A stretch of 64,000 bases of DNA from Phalacrocorax aristotelis. Its lineage: Eukaryota; Chordata; Aves; Suliformes; Phalacrocoracidae. Below are positions 1 to 14,985 of the stretch, piece after piece; the stretch's first letter is position 1; each line of letters begins with the position of its first letter. Made by a program: the position numbers and the translations under genes. The DNA lies in assembly GCF_949628215.1 (NCBI RefSeq), contig NC_134297.1, positions 6,510,001 through 6,574,000 of the forward strand, written 5' to 3'. The notes under the pieces are model-generated. The model worked only from the letters and a program-made list of their open reading frames with translations. It ran no database searches and was not told where the DNA came from.

Positions 1-88
1 TACCAGGAGCTGTGGGGTCTCTTCCATCGGAGGAAGTAGAAGATGCCTTTCCTGCGAGAAAGGAAGCTGTTCATCATGAGGATGAAAG
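1..88 (+). CDS. Possible exon cut by the left edge of the window
   Basis: Frame 3 is open from the edge to 88 and ends at GAAAG|GTACTT, a usable donor. The 28 residues read are acidic/basic mixed (LPSEEVEDAF, HHEDE). The other two frames close. I do not recognise the protein, and an edge fragment this short could be open by chance. The plus orientation would converge on the TMEM45 genes. Confidence 0.2.
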
Positions 89-812
89 GTACTTTACTTA
101 GCCTATAAGCCACAGTGACTCCAGCAACCCGCTAGAGTCCTATACCTATAGATTATAAAATTATATAGATATTAAGATGATGAGAGGTGGCTTTGGTGCC
201 ATAGCCTTGAGAAGGTCCTGTTCCTACCCTGAGCGCTTGGCCTGCAGCCCCGAGGCCCCGAGTTCGCGCTGCTGCCTGCTGCGATGCCCCCAATGCCTTG
301 TAGGTGCGTTTGGCATCGCTACTGCTACGGCGCTGCCCACGATAGCGAGCCCCGCGGGCTTGCCGGGTGGCAGGGACCCTTCCGGCTGCTTTCCCCAGTG
401 GGGCTGAGTTCCGTACCCTAAATCCTTGGGAGGTGATGCCGTGAAGGAGGCTGGGTGCCCTGCAGTAACGCATTCGTCTGCTGATTACTCCAGATCCGGG
501 TATGGTGGGCTCTTCTGTGGGGAGAAACAAGTATGGGCTTAGAGAGTTTTGCAATTCTCTCCCTGTAAAACTTATTGCTCTAATGTCGAAGAGGCCGAGG
601 GTGCCTTTTTGTTCTGCTGCTCACACTGGACAACGCAGAAGAGGGCTAAGGAAGATGCAGTCGTGACTGGCTTGGACCGAACAGCCCTGCTGGGTTGTAT
701 CGTAGCAATTGTTCGGTGCGTCGTCCTGCAAGGTCGCGGAGGTGAAGGGGTCAAACGACGGCAAGCTCAGAATATAGGAAAATTCTGGTCTGTTGGATGG
801 TGCCAGGGTGGA

Positions 813-831
813 TTTTTTTTTTTTTTTTTTT
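813..831. repeat. T19 homopolymer
   Basis: Nineteen consecutive T on the plus strand. Confidence 0.9.
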
Positions 832-1322
832 AGCTAAAAGCGCAGCTGCTTCAGAGAAAATACTCACAGGGAGAAAGGGGTGTAAAGGCTTTCTGAGCAG
901 AGGGGGGAGTGATTCCCTTGCCTGCTCCCCGAGGAGCTGCTGGGAAGGGTACCCAGTGGCGACCTGCATTTCTCCGACCTCGCTGGCTGGAGCCGGGCTT
1001 GGTGTGCCAGGACGTGCCTTTGAACACAAAGCAAAGCGAGGCAGTCCTAAAAGCGGTCTAGTTGAAAAGAGGCTCTACACGGTGGGCTTTTTAGCCCACT
1101 GCCTGGGTTTGCAGGGTGCGTTTGGGAACAGGGCCGGGGTGTTTTTATGCGTGTTTACCCAGGCTTCTGGTTTCTGCAGCACCAACTGGCACAAGAACAG
1201 AGCAGAGCTGATTCTCTCAGGGCCGGCACCGCGTAATCAAATGCAAGGTGAGTAATAATAGTTTCCCCCGGCGTGGCGGTTTGGCAGGGAATAGTCCTGC
1301 AGCTGGTGCAGGCTCATGGAGG

Positions 1323-1420
1323 AATGTAGGTTGGAAAGGACTTCTGGAGGGCATCTCACCTAACTCCCGCTGAAAGGGCCAACTCTGAAGTCAGATCAGG
1401 TCGCTGCGCGGTTGAATATA
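1323..1420 (-). mobile_element. CR1 LINE 3'-region fragment
   Basis: The plus strand reads GTAGGTTGGAAAGGACTTCT, GGAGGGCATCTCACCTAACT and GGGCCAACTCTGAAGTCAGA, then TCAGGTCGCTG. These are the reverse complement of the bird CR1 3' region in the usual order, without the terminal ATTCTRTG repeats. The element is diverged, so old. Confidence 0.75.
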
Positions 1421-2814
1421 ACGCTGCTTTTTTCCGCAGCGGCTACCCTTCCTCTATCAGTGGGTTTTGGGGCATGAAAAAACTCTGTGAGTTGTTATAT
1501 GAGGTCAGTAAAGTCTCTAAAGGTGAATTCCTACTCCGTCTTAACAGTGGGCCACAGGAGAAATGCATTCCTTTTACCTCCACTGGGCAAACATAATTAT
1601 TTATGCGGAGCTCTCTTCCTGGGGATGCAGTCCTTGCGATGCTAAACCCTGCTCCTCCCTGGAGGGAAAGGGCCTGGCCGTCACTCTTTATTTGAGGTAA
1701 CAGGATAATCCGCGTTACAAGCGTCGAGATTTCATCTCACCCTGCGAAGACGCGATTGTGGAGGTGAGTTTGCAGCAGGCGCGAGGGAGGCGACACCCCG
1801 CGCGCAGCATCTTTGGAGAACGGCTCGTTGCCACGTGAGTACTCGCGTGCTGGAGGAGAAATAAATTGCAGGCAAAGGGATGGTCTGGCTGTTCTCTGCT
1901 GGGGGTGCCTTCGTGGTGGTTTGTGGGGTTTTTTCTGGGCTCAGTTTTGGTTTTACCACTTGCTGGCAACGCAAGCTTGGAGCAAGTCACTGGAACTCGG
2001 TCCAGGTACCGAAAATCAGAGCCAGAGCAGGACGATCGCGGGGCTCGTGCCCCTGCGGCAGCGTCTGGACCGAGCTCTCTGTTACCACAGCTGTTCTGCT
2101 GGGTCACCAAGCCCAGCTCCAGCTCTTCCAGCTGCTTAATGTAATAATCCCTTTTGTAAAAATGATGTGTATTTGGTGCCCCCCTCTGCTCTGGGAGGCT
2201 TTTTCCTTTCTGCTCTCTCCTTGTTTTGAAGGGTGAGTTTCAAGAACATCGCAGAGGATGTTACTGCAGTACGTGATGAGGCATCCTTCATTTTTCAGGA
2301 TGATGCATCAAGAACAAGGCAAAGATAAGGGGGGGAAAAAAAAAAAGTCATTGCGTTTTAACTGTCAGGCCTATTTGCTGAAGATTATTTTTAAAAATAG
2401 AGAACACTTGCATTTCCCATGACCCAAAATCCTTCGTGGAGTTGAATCTTCCCCAGGAATCAGTTTTGGTAGCCCGCAGGGCCGCGGCCCGCTCTGAAAA
2501 CTGGGTGTCGCACGCCCTTGGTTTAGACGGTGCCTTTTTTTTCCTGTGCTGCCAGTTCGTGTCTTGACAAGGGACTTAGAGAACACTTGAAAATCTCAAA
2601 AATAAGCCCACATCTACTTTTACAGACTAATCAGTAAGGAAGTATGGGTTGAGTCCATCCAGCAATGCAGTACTTTACTGGTATGTTTGAAAAATCTTTA
2701 TGATAAAAGACAGAAGCTTCAGCACAAAAATTATCATCATCATCCCCCCACCCATGACTGTGTCTCTTTTTTTTGGTGGGGGACAACTTCTTTTTCCCCA
2801 TATACAAAGCTGGC

Positions 2815-2829
2815 GGGGGGGGGGGGGGG
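2815..2829. repeat. G15 homopolymer
   Basis: Fifteen consecutive G on the plus strand, with a second G-run (GGTGGGGG) about 40 bp upstream. Run length may be uncertain in the assembly. Confidence 0.85.
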
Positions 2830-5067
2830 CTGCAATTTTCATTTCCCTTCAGAGAAACAATTCAATTAGGGGTTTTGGCTATGGCTGAGGTGGTTGTTCC
2901 TATGTTTCTAATTTAAAAAATAAAACAAAAGTTAAAAATTTTTTTTTTCTTTCTTAGTATCATTATTATTTTAGGGCTTTTTCACTTGACCAGACTTAGA
3001 GTAGGTGACTCCCTGCAGAGGGGTATATGCCTTCATCCGCATCCACACGTTGTTCTTTACCCAAACTGTACCAAGGTAAAAGACCCCGTGCCATTGCTAA
3101 AAGTAATTTTTATTTTGAAGCTTCTCCCCTTATACCTGTTACCTCTTGAATCACAGCAACAAGAGAAAGCTTACAGCACTTAGACTAAAGCATAAAACAG
3201 AGACTAAAAGCTTTCTGTCAGAACAAGAACAGCCCTGGGTTCCTCCTTGCTCACTCTTTACGCCCAGAGAGCTAATGCAAGGGCTTTACAGTCCTGGTTA
3301 TAATCCATTGCTGGCTCTTAAGGGCAGTGCTGGAGCCTAAGCCTGGTCCAAAATATAAACTAGCTTCTAAATTGATTCATCTTATAAAGACCAAAGTCTC
3401 AACCCCGAGGGACAGTTAATCAAGAAAACTGCTACCCACATGGCTCCAGGAACTGAGCTGTAAAGTACATCTCCAGTCCTTTAGATTTAAATGGCAAAAA
3501 GAAAGTTTACCTGCACTTTGCTATAGAACATCATCAGCTGGCTTCAACTGTAGACACACACATGCATGATAACCTAGTTTTCCTTCAGTCAACACGAAAA
3601 AAACAGGAGCTGAGCTTTTTCCAGCCTTCATTGATCTTCCCGGAAAGACAGGGTCGATGCACAAGTCTAGGCTGACTCTGGTTACGCCTTCCAAAGGTTT
3701 TTGTTGCGAGGAGTTTTGTTGCAGTGTTAATTTAAAGCAGAACTACAGCGCAGTGGTAGCACAGAGCAAAAGCTTAAATCCAAAAACTTAACTACTGGTT
3801 GCACACAGAAGACCACAAGATCAGTTGGACTAACACAAATATTTTTAATTTAAAGCTAGGCTAAATCTAAATCAAGCTCATAGAAAGAAGAGGTCAAGTA
3901 TAAAACTTCTCAGTATACAAATTTATGTGATGCTGCTGGGGCCGAAGCTGCAGTTAAGACCCAGACATCTTCGCTAAGCCTTTCCCTCGGGCCCTGCCAC
4001 AGCTTGCCCAGGTGGGTCTTTCAGACAAATTCATGAAAGGGGTGGGTTTTGTCCATGGTTTTGCAAATAGAGTCTTGCACTGAGGAGGAAACAGAGCTGC
4101 ACCACGTCTCGCAGATGCCACTAGACCCATAAAGAAAAAAAATAAAAGCCCTAAACCCAATAAAACAGCCATTTTTTTCTGCCCTGGCATCTCAGTGGCA
4201 GCACTCACCAGGTGCCGGAGCAGTGGCAGCGCCGCGGGGAGCCGTGGCAGCCCGGTCAGCAGAGAGCTGTATCACAGAAACACTGCAAATCAAGTCACGG
4301 GTTATCTAATAGAGTCACAAATAAAACCATCTTTCTGCTAAGCTCACACATCAAAGCAGGCAGTACAGCCGTTTGATTTTCCAGCAGTGTCACCCTCTGC
4401 CTGGAGAAATGAGGGGCAATTACAGTCACCAGGGGAGGAAAGCTGGGAGGCGAGTAAGAGGCAACTGCTGTTCTTTCATCATCACGGCACCACTTATGGA
4501 GAATAGCTAATAAAAGCTATTCCAGGTTTTGATACAATATTAACGGCTTGAGCTGCATCGCCAAGCAGTGCTGGCAGCTCACCCTTTAAGCCAGGTACTT
4601 CATGGTTATGCCCCCAGCACCGTGTTATCACACATGGTTGTTCCTACCCAGCACACACAATCAAACCAGGAGCGTCCTGACAATACCATTAGGCAATAAA
4701 AAAAAACACAACCCTTTTTTTATATTTATACCCAACCTCTTACACCTCAGCACGTGCAATAAGCCACAAGCACCCAAGACAGGAGCCACAGAGATAAGCC
4801 TGACTGCTAGCGCAGCTGAGGACGCCGAGGATGACCTCAGGTTTGCTAAGGCATTCTGAGGACAAGCCGTTTACCAGCTTTTAGCAGTTGCATGCGAGAT
4901 GTTTTCAAACTTCTTTAAGGAAAACAGTAGGCCAGGTAATTACAAACTCATTGGACCCGGCTTTGCTCTATGGGAAATGTTGAAAGCACTTAGCACTTAC
5001 CACGACTATCGGTGCACGCAGCTGTTCCCTGGCTGCCTACTGTGTTTCATTGCCTTGATCTTTACAG

Positions 5068-5441
5068 CGGCGACACACCAACTGCTGAGCAATAGCTGGG
5101 GAAAGCTGGTGGGGCTCCGTCTCGCTGACGTTCCTCCTACACATATCCGCGTGCAGCCGAGCTCTACCGAGAGCGACAAGGGCAGGGGCTTGCCTGAAGT
5201 CAACAAGGAAAACTTCTCTCAACACGACGTTGACCTGGGAACTTCTTGGGTCGCCAACACGGTTCTGTACTGGTCCAGCGTCAACGGTGCCTCCTGCGAG
5301 GAGGCGGATGCTCTGGTTGAACTTCAGAACGCCCCACAGAACCAGCACAAGCTGGGCCTCCAGCACAACGCGGTAGCCGAAGACCAGTCTTGGCAGGTAG
5401 ACACGACGTGTGAGCCCTACCATGGCCTGTATGGCCAACAG
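5068..5441 (+). CDS. Candidate exon open on both strands, unrecognised
   Basis: A 374-nt segment sits between a plausible plus-strand acceptor (CCTTGATCTTTACAG) and donor (CAACAG|GTATTA). It is inside a 192-codon open frame (4899-5477, plus) and is also open in the exactly codon-aligned minus frame (5438-5037, 133 aa). Codons are strongly purine-N-pyrimidine (RNY), typical of real coding sequence on one strand with its mirror also open. The plus product is hydrophilic (for example CEEADALVELQNAPQNQHK); the minus product is hydrophobic (LEAQLVLVLWGVL). I recognise neither. It may be an exon of an unknown gene, an old pseudogene, or chance in GC-rich DNA. Confidence 0.25.
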
Positions 5442-5717
5442 GTATTACTAACCTTAAGTATAAAATATAGATTGTAATTGTTTGGGGTTTCTTTTAAGTA
5501 TGTTTTTAAATACCTCCACTATACCCAGACTTTTGGCTCACCTGAAGCTGCCAGCACATTTCCCTCTTTCACAAAGCAGCTGCTCTTATCTGAAGTAACA
5601 AGCATGTTACACCTTGCCTGTTTGCTGAACCACCATAAATCTACAGCGCTGCTCTTCGATACCAAAGGATGCCCTCCGAACACGGCACTTCGTTTTGTGA
5701 AACACATAGGCACACCT

Positions 5718-5749
5718 GGGGGGGGGTGTTTAATTTTAATTCCCCCCCC
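5718..5749. repeat. G9/C8 inverted repeat
   Basis: Nine G (5718-5726), a 15-base AT-rich spacer, then eight C (5742-5749). It could form a GC-only stem in single-stranded DNA or RNA. Confidence 0.7.
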
Positions 5750-6920
5750 TCGAAACATACAGTCACTCCTATCTATTTTCAAAGCAATTCTGGAAAAACT
5801 CCCTGCCAGAAACTGATACACCCATCCACGTGCCAGGCAAGACAGGAGCGATCTGAGCAGTACCAGACAGGTTAGAGCCCATAGATGATCTATCAAGGGA
5901 AAACTGAACATCATTTCAGTAATGCCACTCCGACACAAGCGTCACCAAGGCTCTTAAAATGCAGCATTTGCAAGCACCATGTCACAGACACAGGCATTCA
6001 GCAAAACGTTCCCTCGTCTGGAGTCCCATGAATTTTAGTACAAATATTTTAACAAACACGATTAGTTTATCATCTCTATCACATCGTAAAACTCGTGATT
6101 AAACTGAGAACTACACAGCAGGAGAACAGGCGGAGCATCGTGCAGCAGGAGCCTCCTCCCCACCTTCCCACCGGACGCTTCATGACCACCATCCGGACAC
6201 AGCCATGGTGGCAGCCTATGCTGGTGAGCACGCACCAGCTGGGAATTCAACCCACCAAGGTGCTAAGCACTTCAGCCTGACCCAGGGTGATGCTAAAGCA
6301 CACGCCTGCCCAGTTTTAAGACCAGAATTGCAGCATCTCCACCAGCATTGCGTGACGACACCCTTGGCTGGATGACGACAGAGCCTTTACAGCCAGCCCT
6401 TTGGAGAAAGGGAACCTGCAGTTATCACAACACCCAGGCCAACACGTCTGCAAGCAAGCTCTCAGAAATAAACCTTCCATGGCCAAACTCATCAGGCACC
6501 CAGCCTTCAAACCAGGGCCACCATCAGTACGGGACCCTTTCACCAAGTTTCACCAGCGCCTGCACCATCTTTTGGCAAACACAACGTGGGTAGGTGAACA
6601 CCCCAGCAGTCTCACCAGAAAAAACTACTCAAGCCAAAGCTGGAAAACTCTCCCCTCCGTGGCAGCACGTATCTGTACACTTTGACTTCCCATGAAATCT
6701 TGCACCCTCTTCTTTATGCAGCCCAATACTCAGTTTGTAAATTAACAGACACACATGTTTACACTCGGTCTGAGCAGCTCAAATACAACTAATATAGCAG
6801 GCCTCCCACACCGTGACCCTCTGCTTATCCCAGAACAAATATCAGGCTTCCTCCACAGAGGCATCAACTCTACAGCCTCACTAAAGCCTAACCCCAAATT
6901 GCTTCTTTTAAAAATACCTC

Positions 6921-7127
6921 TTACTTCGCAGGAGATAAAGGCAGCGGCTGCGACGCCTCATGCGAGTCGTCTGCGGGAGCCAGCAGGGAGGGCAGGGTAG
7001 ATGAACCTGCCTGGCTTTGGGTTTTCAATCTTGATCTGTGCCTCTCGAGATCCTCTTCCATCTCTTCAGGCAGCTGCAATGAAAGCTGCTTGATGCGGGT
7101 GCTGTTTCCGACAGTACTGCGAGGCAC
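6921..7127 (-). CDS. Possible small exon or ORF with a charged helical segment
   Basis: A minus-strand frame of 68 codons. Its middle (about residues 11-36) is highly charged and helix-like, containing LQLPEEMEEDLERHRSRLK. It ends in a serine/proline-rich tail and a TAA stop. A weak acceptor-like CTGTGCCTCGCAG precedes it. The plus strand also has an acceptor-like site at its left end (TTACTTCGCAG at 6930). No family was recognised; it may be chance. Confidence 0.15.
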   Translation of the reverse strand: MPRSTVGNSTRIKQLSLQLPEEMEEDLERHRSRLKTQSQAGSSTLPSLLAPADDSHEASQPLPLSPAK

Positions 7128-7697
7128 AGCTCACCGGGCACCGATACAGCCTTTTGGCAGCTGGGATGGACCTTCCCTCAGCCAACCTTTCTCTGTTGCA
7201 CCTGGCTGACATACGCGAGATGACAGCTAGCATGCATTTGGCAGGGGTGAAACCGGCCGAATATTGCCGTCCCGCTTGCCACGAGTCTTACCAGCTGCCC
7301 TGTCCTGGCCCCTCCGGCGTGGTTGTTTGCAGCTGAGGTCCACGGGCTGGACCAAACTTCCGAACGCCGAAGGGCAGGCAGCAAGCGGGTGACCCCTTCT
7401 CTAGTAATGCCCTGCACAAGCAGCCAGCATAGGCAGGATGCTACTGCATCATTAAAACTGCTAAATTGTTCGTTACAGGCTGCTGGTGTCGTACGTAGCC
7501 TACCCGTGAGTTTCAGATGAGATTCGAGTTACGCTTACTTACAAGGATGTGTGAGCACATACTGCTTACTGTTGTTATTTAAATCACTTGAGTTAACGGG
7601 CAAGAAAAGTATTAAGATTTTTTCTTTTTTAATATTATAAGTTCTGGAAGAGAAAAGTAACCTAGAAAATCCAATTGTCCTCTGAACAGCAATTGCA

Positions 7698-7735
7698 CTA
7701 AGTTTGGAAACTAAGTTTGGAAACTAAGTTCCCTA
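7698..7735. repeat. 13-bp tandem repeat, just under three copies
   Basis: CTAAGTTTGGAAA repeated twice exactly, followed by a partial third copy (CTAAGTT). Confidence 0.8.
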
Positions 7736-9233
7736 ATTAAACAGAAACAGCAGATTTTAATGGTGCTTAAAGCACCAATTTCAATTCTTTAAACCGTGAA
7801 TCTCCAGCAAGTCTGTCAGTAATAACAATAAAAAAGTTTTGCATAAAGATGTCAGGTACCAAGAGCCTGCAGAGTACTTCAGGTCTTCTAGCAGCACCTT
7901 TCCATATGGTCTCAAGAAGAGTCTCCTCCCTCCAGCTGCAGCAAGAGGGTACCAAATCACACCTCGCAGTCACCAGCCCATCCACCGAAGGCTTTCACAG
8001 CCGGTTCCTCCAGGGTAAAAGCCTGTCCCTGACATTTGCCAGCAGCAGAGGATTTGTGGAAAGGGGAAAACTTCCGTCTCCCCCTTTCAGTGGTCTTCTC
8101 ACAGCCCTTAACCACTCGCTGACCTGAATTTGGAAGCATAAGGGTCTCTATTCCTTCCAAACACTTCAGCACGTACGCGCTCTGGGTAGCTCAATCAATT
8201 CCCAAGTCTCATGGTGCAGCAGAAAATATTTGCCACTAAGAACACCAGCCTTAGTGTTTCTAGATGCTAATAGACAGGAAACAAAGATAAACTGCAGGTA
8301 AGTATTACCTCAGCTCCTGACTCGTGCAGTACCAAGTAGTTGATAACGTGCAAATCAGCAAAGAGCCGTGGCATCACCTTCTGGCCAAGGTAACTTCCAG
8401 GAGTAGATCACAGCCCACAGACATCCAGAACCATGACAAGAGAAAATTCAGTGGTGGAGCGGCACGTCTGCCTCGCTGCTATCTCTCCGGGGACCGACAG
8501 CATAGGAGCGTCACAAGGAATCAGAGTGTCCTTCACAAAATAACGCTACATCAGCAAGGGAACAGCATCGGTTGGGTCTGTGGATAACAACGAGGCCTCT
8601 GGTAATTAAACCCACGCGGGCACACATCATAGCCCACCTCGGAGAGACAGGGATTGCAGTGGAGCAGGAGGTCACAGGTCCACGCTCCCGCTGGATTTCA
8701 GGGTCGCCCATGTCTGTCCGTAACATGCTACCGGCATGGAGAGCGATGGTCTCGGGTGGACAGTGCGGCTTTCCTGATCAATACCGCATTTAGACAATGA
8801 GTTTTGTTGCCTTCCACCTTCAATGGGAAAGAGTGCTTTTAGGTTAAAGGCTTGTTGCAGAAGATACCAACCCCACACCCGGGCTAGCCAGGAACTGCTC
8901 TGCAAACGCAAGTACAGCCACGACAACCTCGTTTCTTTCTACTCTATTGACCCAACGAACGTCAATCACATCTCAGGTATGGGGCATCTCTGTCACCCAA
9001 CTAGATGACAGGTAATCTTGCGTGCCCTGTTCGAAGAAACCCTCGTGCGTTAGCTTTAGGCTCACAGTGTGACCCTGCTAAGCCTGTTAAAACACACAGC
9101 TAGGAGATCACTAAGTATTCACTCTTATTTACATTTATTCAAGGGGAGAAGAAACATCCCCGCTGAAGACCGGCATTTTAAGTAGCAAAAACCTCAGTAA
9201 GCGAGGGATTCAGCTAGATAACACCAGGGCAAG

Positions 9234-9272
9234 ACAAAAAAAAAAAAAAACAAAAAAAAAACTAGGAAAAAA
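9234..9272. repeat. A-rich low-complexity tract
   Basis: Two A-runs separated by a single C, followed by further A-rich sequence. It could be the remnant of a retroposed poly(A) tail, but no recognisable source sequence precedes it. Confidence 0.7.
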
Positions 9273-10707
9273 AGTAGTTGATCAAAGGGGAAAGAGATTT
9301 TTTTCCCTTTCTTTTCAATCAAAGTGCAGTACATAAGGTTATAACCTATGCACTAAGCTTGCCGTTAATGGCAGCTAGTCTATAACAAGTTGACCGAACG
9401 ACCCTGCTTCTGGTCCCACGAGGATTATTAATAACCAGAGCACATCACCTCCACGGAGCACATTTGAAGCTCTCACGCTGGCAGGGGAGACCGACGTCAG
9501 CCCTAGTTAAAGGCAACCCTCCCCACCAGATCCTGGGGAAATCATTGCCCGTGCACAGCCTGCTTTACAACCCCAAATAATGGTCCTCCGTGTGTGGGTG
9601 CCAAACGTGAGGGCCCAAAATACTGCACTCGCCTTGGTTTCTTTGCTCTTCAAGGTCCTTTCCTTGACAGCCACCAGCAGCACAAAGCATCGGTGTCCTT
9701 CCAGCCCTTCTCCAAAAAGAGAAAATACAATAAAATACAAACTGTTTGCTCTTCTAGGGACCTCCTGTGGGGCTGGGAATTGCAACCGCTTCGAGCCAGG
9801 GGGGGATTTTCCTTTCCTCCCGATGCTTCCTTGAGTATCTGGAGTTGTGCAGACTAGCAGTGAAGGGTTTAGACTGAGCTGTCTTCTGCACAGCTTTGGG
9901 GAGGAGTACAGCAAAGGTGCTAAAAGGTAATAACAACGCTGTTTGTGCTCCCCTGCTCACCTAGCCCAGCCCTTAGTGAAGGATATGGCACAAGCGTTTT
10001 AAATGTTGATGACGAACTTTCTGATGAACTTGCTGTTCTTTCACTAATCCCGCTTAATGACGCCTTTTAAATTCAGTTTTGATCTTGATCTCCCTGTATA
10101 ATTCTGCTGCAAACCAAAATGAAAGACCGAAAGGAAAAAAGCCACGTACCCCTGGATGCCAAGCGCAAAGCAGACACTGAGAAGTGACAGGTTTTGTTTG
10201 GAAGCGACCAGCTCCAGGGAGGGAATAAAGATGTTGGCTGAGAAGGAAAGCCACACCTGAGCTGAGATTGCTGCACAGCCCAGCTCTGAGAGACTCACCA
10301 GGAGTATCCGTACGCCCAACCTGGGCCTGCTGAAGCCATCTTCTTGCTTCAAGGGTGTCTCTGCAAGCTGAACCCTGCCCGGCGAATACCCCAATTCCCA
10401 AGCACCTCAAAATCCAGTGCAACCAGGCTGCCTCACCTATCTAACTCACCCTCTCAGCTCCTGATTAAAAACATGCAAGGGAGCAGCAACGCGACAGTGC
10501 TAATGGGGAAAGCTCCATCCCTTCCATCCGCTGGCCCCCCACCCCTTTCTCCAGGCAGTTCTGGCCATGTTAAATCACACACAGTCCCATCCTTCTGATA
10601 TTCCACCCACCCCACAAGCCCTTTTGAAGCTGGACATCACCTTAACCATGCCTTCACTCTCAAGGCATCGTATTAAAGAGATCCGTCAAGGTGGTTCATT
10701 AAAGTAC

Positions 10708-10713
10708 TTTATT
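10708..10713 (-). terminator. TMEM45-like poly(A) signal
   Basis: Plus-strand TTTATT reads AATAAA in the gene direction, about 450 bp past the stop codon. It implies a short 3' UTR ending near 10690. No other good hexamer lies between it and the stop. Confidence 0.5.
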
Positions 10714-11161
10714 GGTGATCACGTATGCTCTGTGCACGTTAAGCTTTGTACAAAAAAAACCCTCCATTAACATCAGAGTGAGCGACAGCCACCAGGAGCT
10801 TTGAATGCTGGTTTGGCTCCCTTCTGCAGAAGCAGAAGCAAAAACAATGTTAAAAAATAATAGCTAAATTGGCCACACCAGTTGAACTCCACCAGCAAAC
10901 CAGTTCTGCAGTTCACAGCCCAAGCTGCAGCACGGAAAATTAAGAACTCCCTCCCAGATGAGCCTGGTTTGCTCTTGCTATCGCCGAAGGGGAGCATGGG
11001 AAGGTTTGCATCTCCTGCCATGCTCCGCCTTTAGGGTCCTGCCTCCCACTTCTGATGCTCTGCCATCAAGTGCCAGTGTAGTTTATCAAGACTAATTACA
11101 AAACCTCATCTCAAGAGCTCTAAGCCACAGCGGGGAAGAAGTTTCCATGCCCGCCACAGCC

Positions 11162-13915
<2,754 letters not shown>

Positions 13916-14775
13916 TGGGCTCGCTTGCTGGACCTGCAAGGACAAACAGTGCCTGGGGACCAGCTCGAATTGTTCCCAAGGGAGATGATGTAGGACAACT
14001 CGCTTGCTCAGCGTCCTTGGGGAGCTGCATCCCGACAGAGCGGGTCTGCACGGCTCCACCATCAGCTGCAGGTAGTACCAGAGATGCGACATTGCCTCAG
14101 AGAAGCTGCCACCATGTGCCACCGTACATATGTGTATACACATGTAAGTACGTGGCTGCACGCGTGCAGTCATCAGGACTTCATTGTGCCAGAGGAAAAA
14201 AAAACATCAGCGCCCAAGAAAGCGTTAACAGCTACATGCTATTAGAAAAGGAACCATAACAAAGTTTTTGCTAATAAAAAGCAACATGACAATTATTTCC
14301 TCGGAACATAAACTCCCTCCAAACTAGATAATTACCAGGGCGTGAATCCAGCCGGCATGTTCAGCAGCTCCAGCCAGCCAAGGCTTTGCTGGGCCCTACC
14401 TGCTGCGCAACAGGAGGCGGCGGCAACCCAGGAACCATTCCCATTCCCAAAAGGAGTCTCATGCATATTCCACACAACCTTTGTGTCGCACAGGAGCGGT
14501 GATTTGGCACATGGGAAAGAGATTTCATCTCCAGTAGGAAAACCTCAAAGGCTAAAGGCATGAAAATTGCCTTCACACTAAGCCAGACCAACGCCATCAA
14601 GTACGAGCAAAGATGGAGAGGAGCAGAGGTACGGCAACGCCACTGGCTGCCGCGGGCAAAGTTATATCCTGCAAAGTATTTAAGCCCATCCTCAAACTGT
14701 TGAAAAAGAATCGCAGAGCACAGAAGGGAGTAAGTAATGATCTAAATGCTTATAGCAGTGAGCTTTTGATGTTAC

Positions 14776-14985
14776 CTTGGGACGGTCTTTCCTCCAGGAA
14801 GAGCTCTCTCCTTGCTTTCTGTTTGCATCTATCACATGAGGAGGTCTCACTTTTTCCCTCCTCACGGGCCTTCTGGTCCTTTTCTACCCCTCAGATGTGC
14901 ACGGAAGAAGGCATTACTCATCCTGAAGCTACCACACCGACTTGCCCTTGCATCACAAATCACATCCTCGCCGTGTTTATAAATA
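14776..14985 (-). promoter_or_regulatory. Candidate promoter and 5' exon of the TMEM45-like gene
   Basis: On the minus strand a TATTTATAAA box (about 14977-14986) is followed about 200 bp later by a donor CCAAG|GTAACA at 14776/14775. It lies 0.85 kb upstream of the acceptor at 13934. A competing donor (TTGCAG|GTAAAC, near 17190) also fits. Neither is supported by transcripts; the gene could also share the upstream TMEM45B promoter. Confidence 0.2.

Larger units (their letters stand above)
89..4898. other. Unassigned left-hand stretch
   Basis: No supported gene. It has a CpG-rich patch at about 230-400, a T19 tract at 813-831, a CR1 fragment near 1323-1420, an A-run near 2334-2346 and a G15 run at 2815-2829. 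Several short open frames lie in GC-rich parts and have no family signature. Confidence 0.5.
5478..10690. other. Unassigned stretch left of the TMEM45-like gene
   Basis: No supported gene. It contains a G9/C8 inverted repeat (5718-5749), a small coiled-coil-like minus frame (6921-7127), a 13-bp tandem repeat (7698-7735), and A-rich low complexity (9234-9272). If human gene order were kept, the 3' end of NFRKB would lie beyond this side, but no NFRKB sequence was recognised. Confidence 0.5.

Noticed and set aside
153-554. 133-codon minus frame in the CpG-rich left end
   Set aside because: Arg/Ala/Gly-rich translation typical of GC-rich non-coding DNA; no family match.
1-10700. Search for NFRKB exons, the human neighbour downstream of TMEM45B
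   Set aside because: None of the characteristic NFRKB segments I can recall appears in any frame, so no such call was made.
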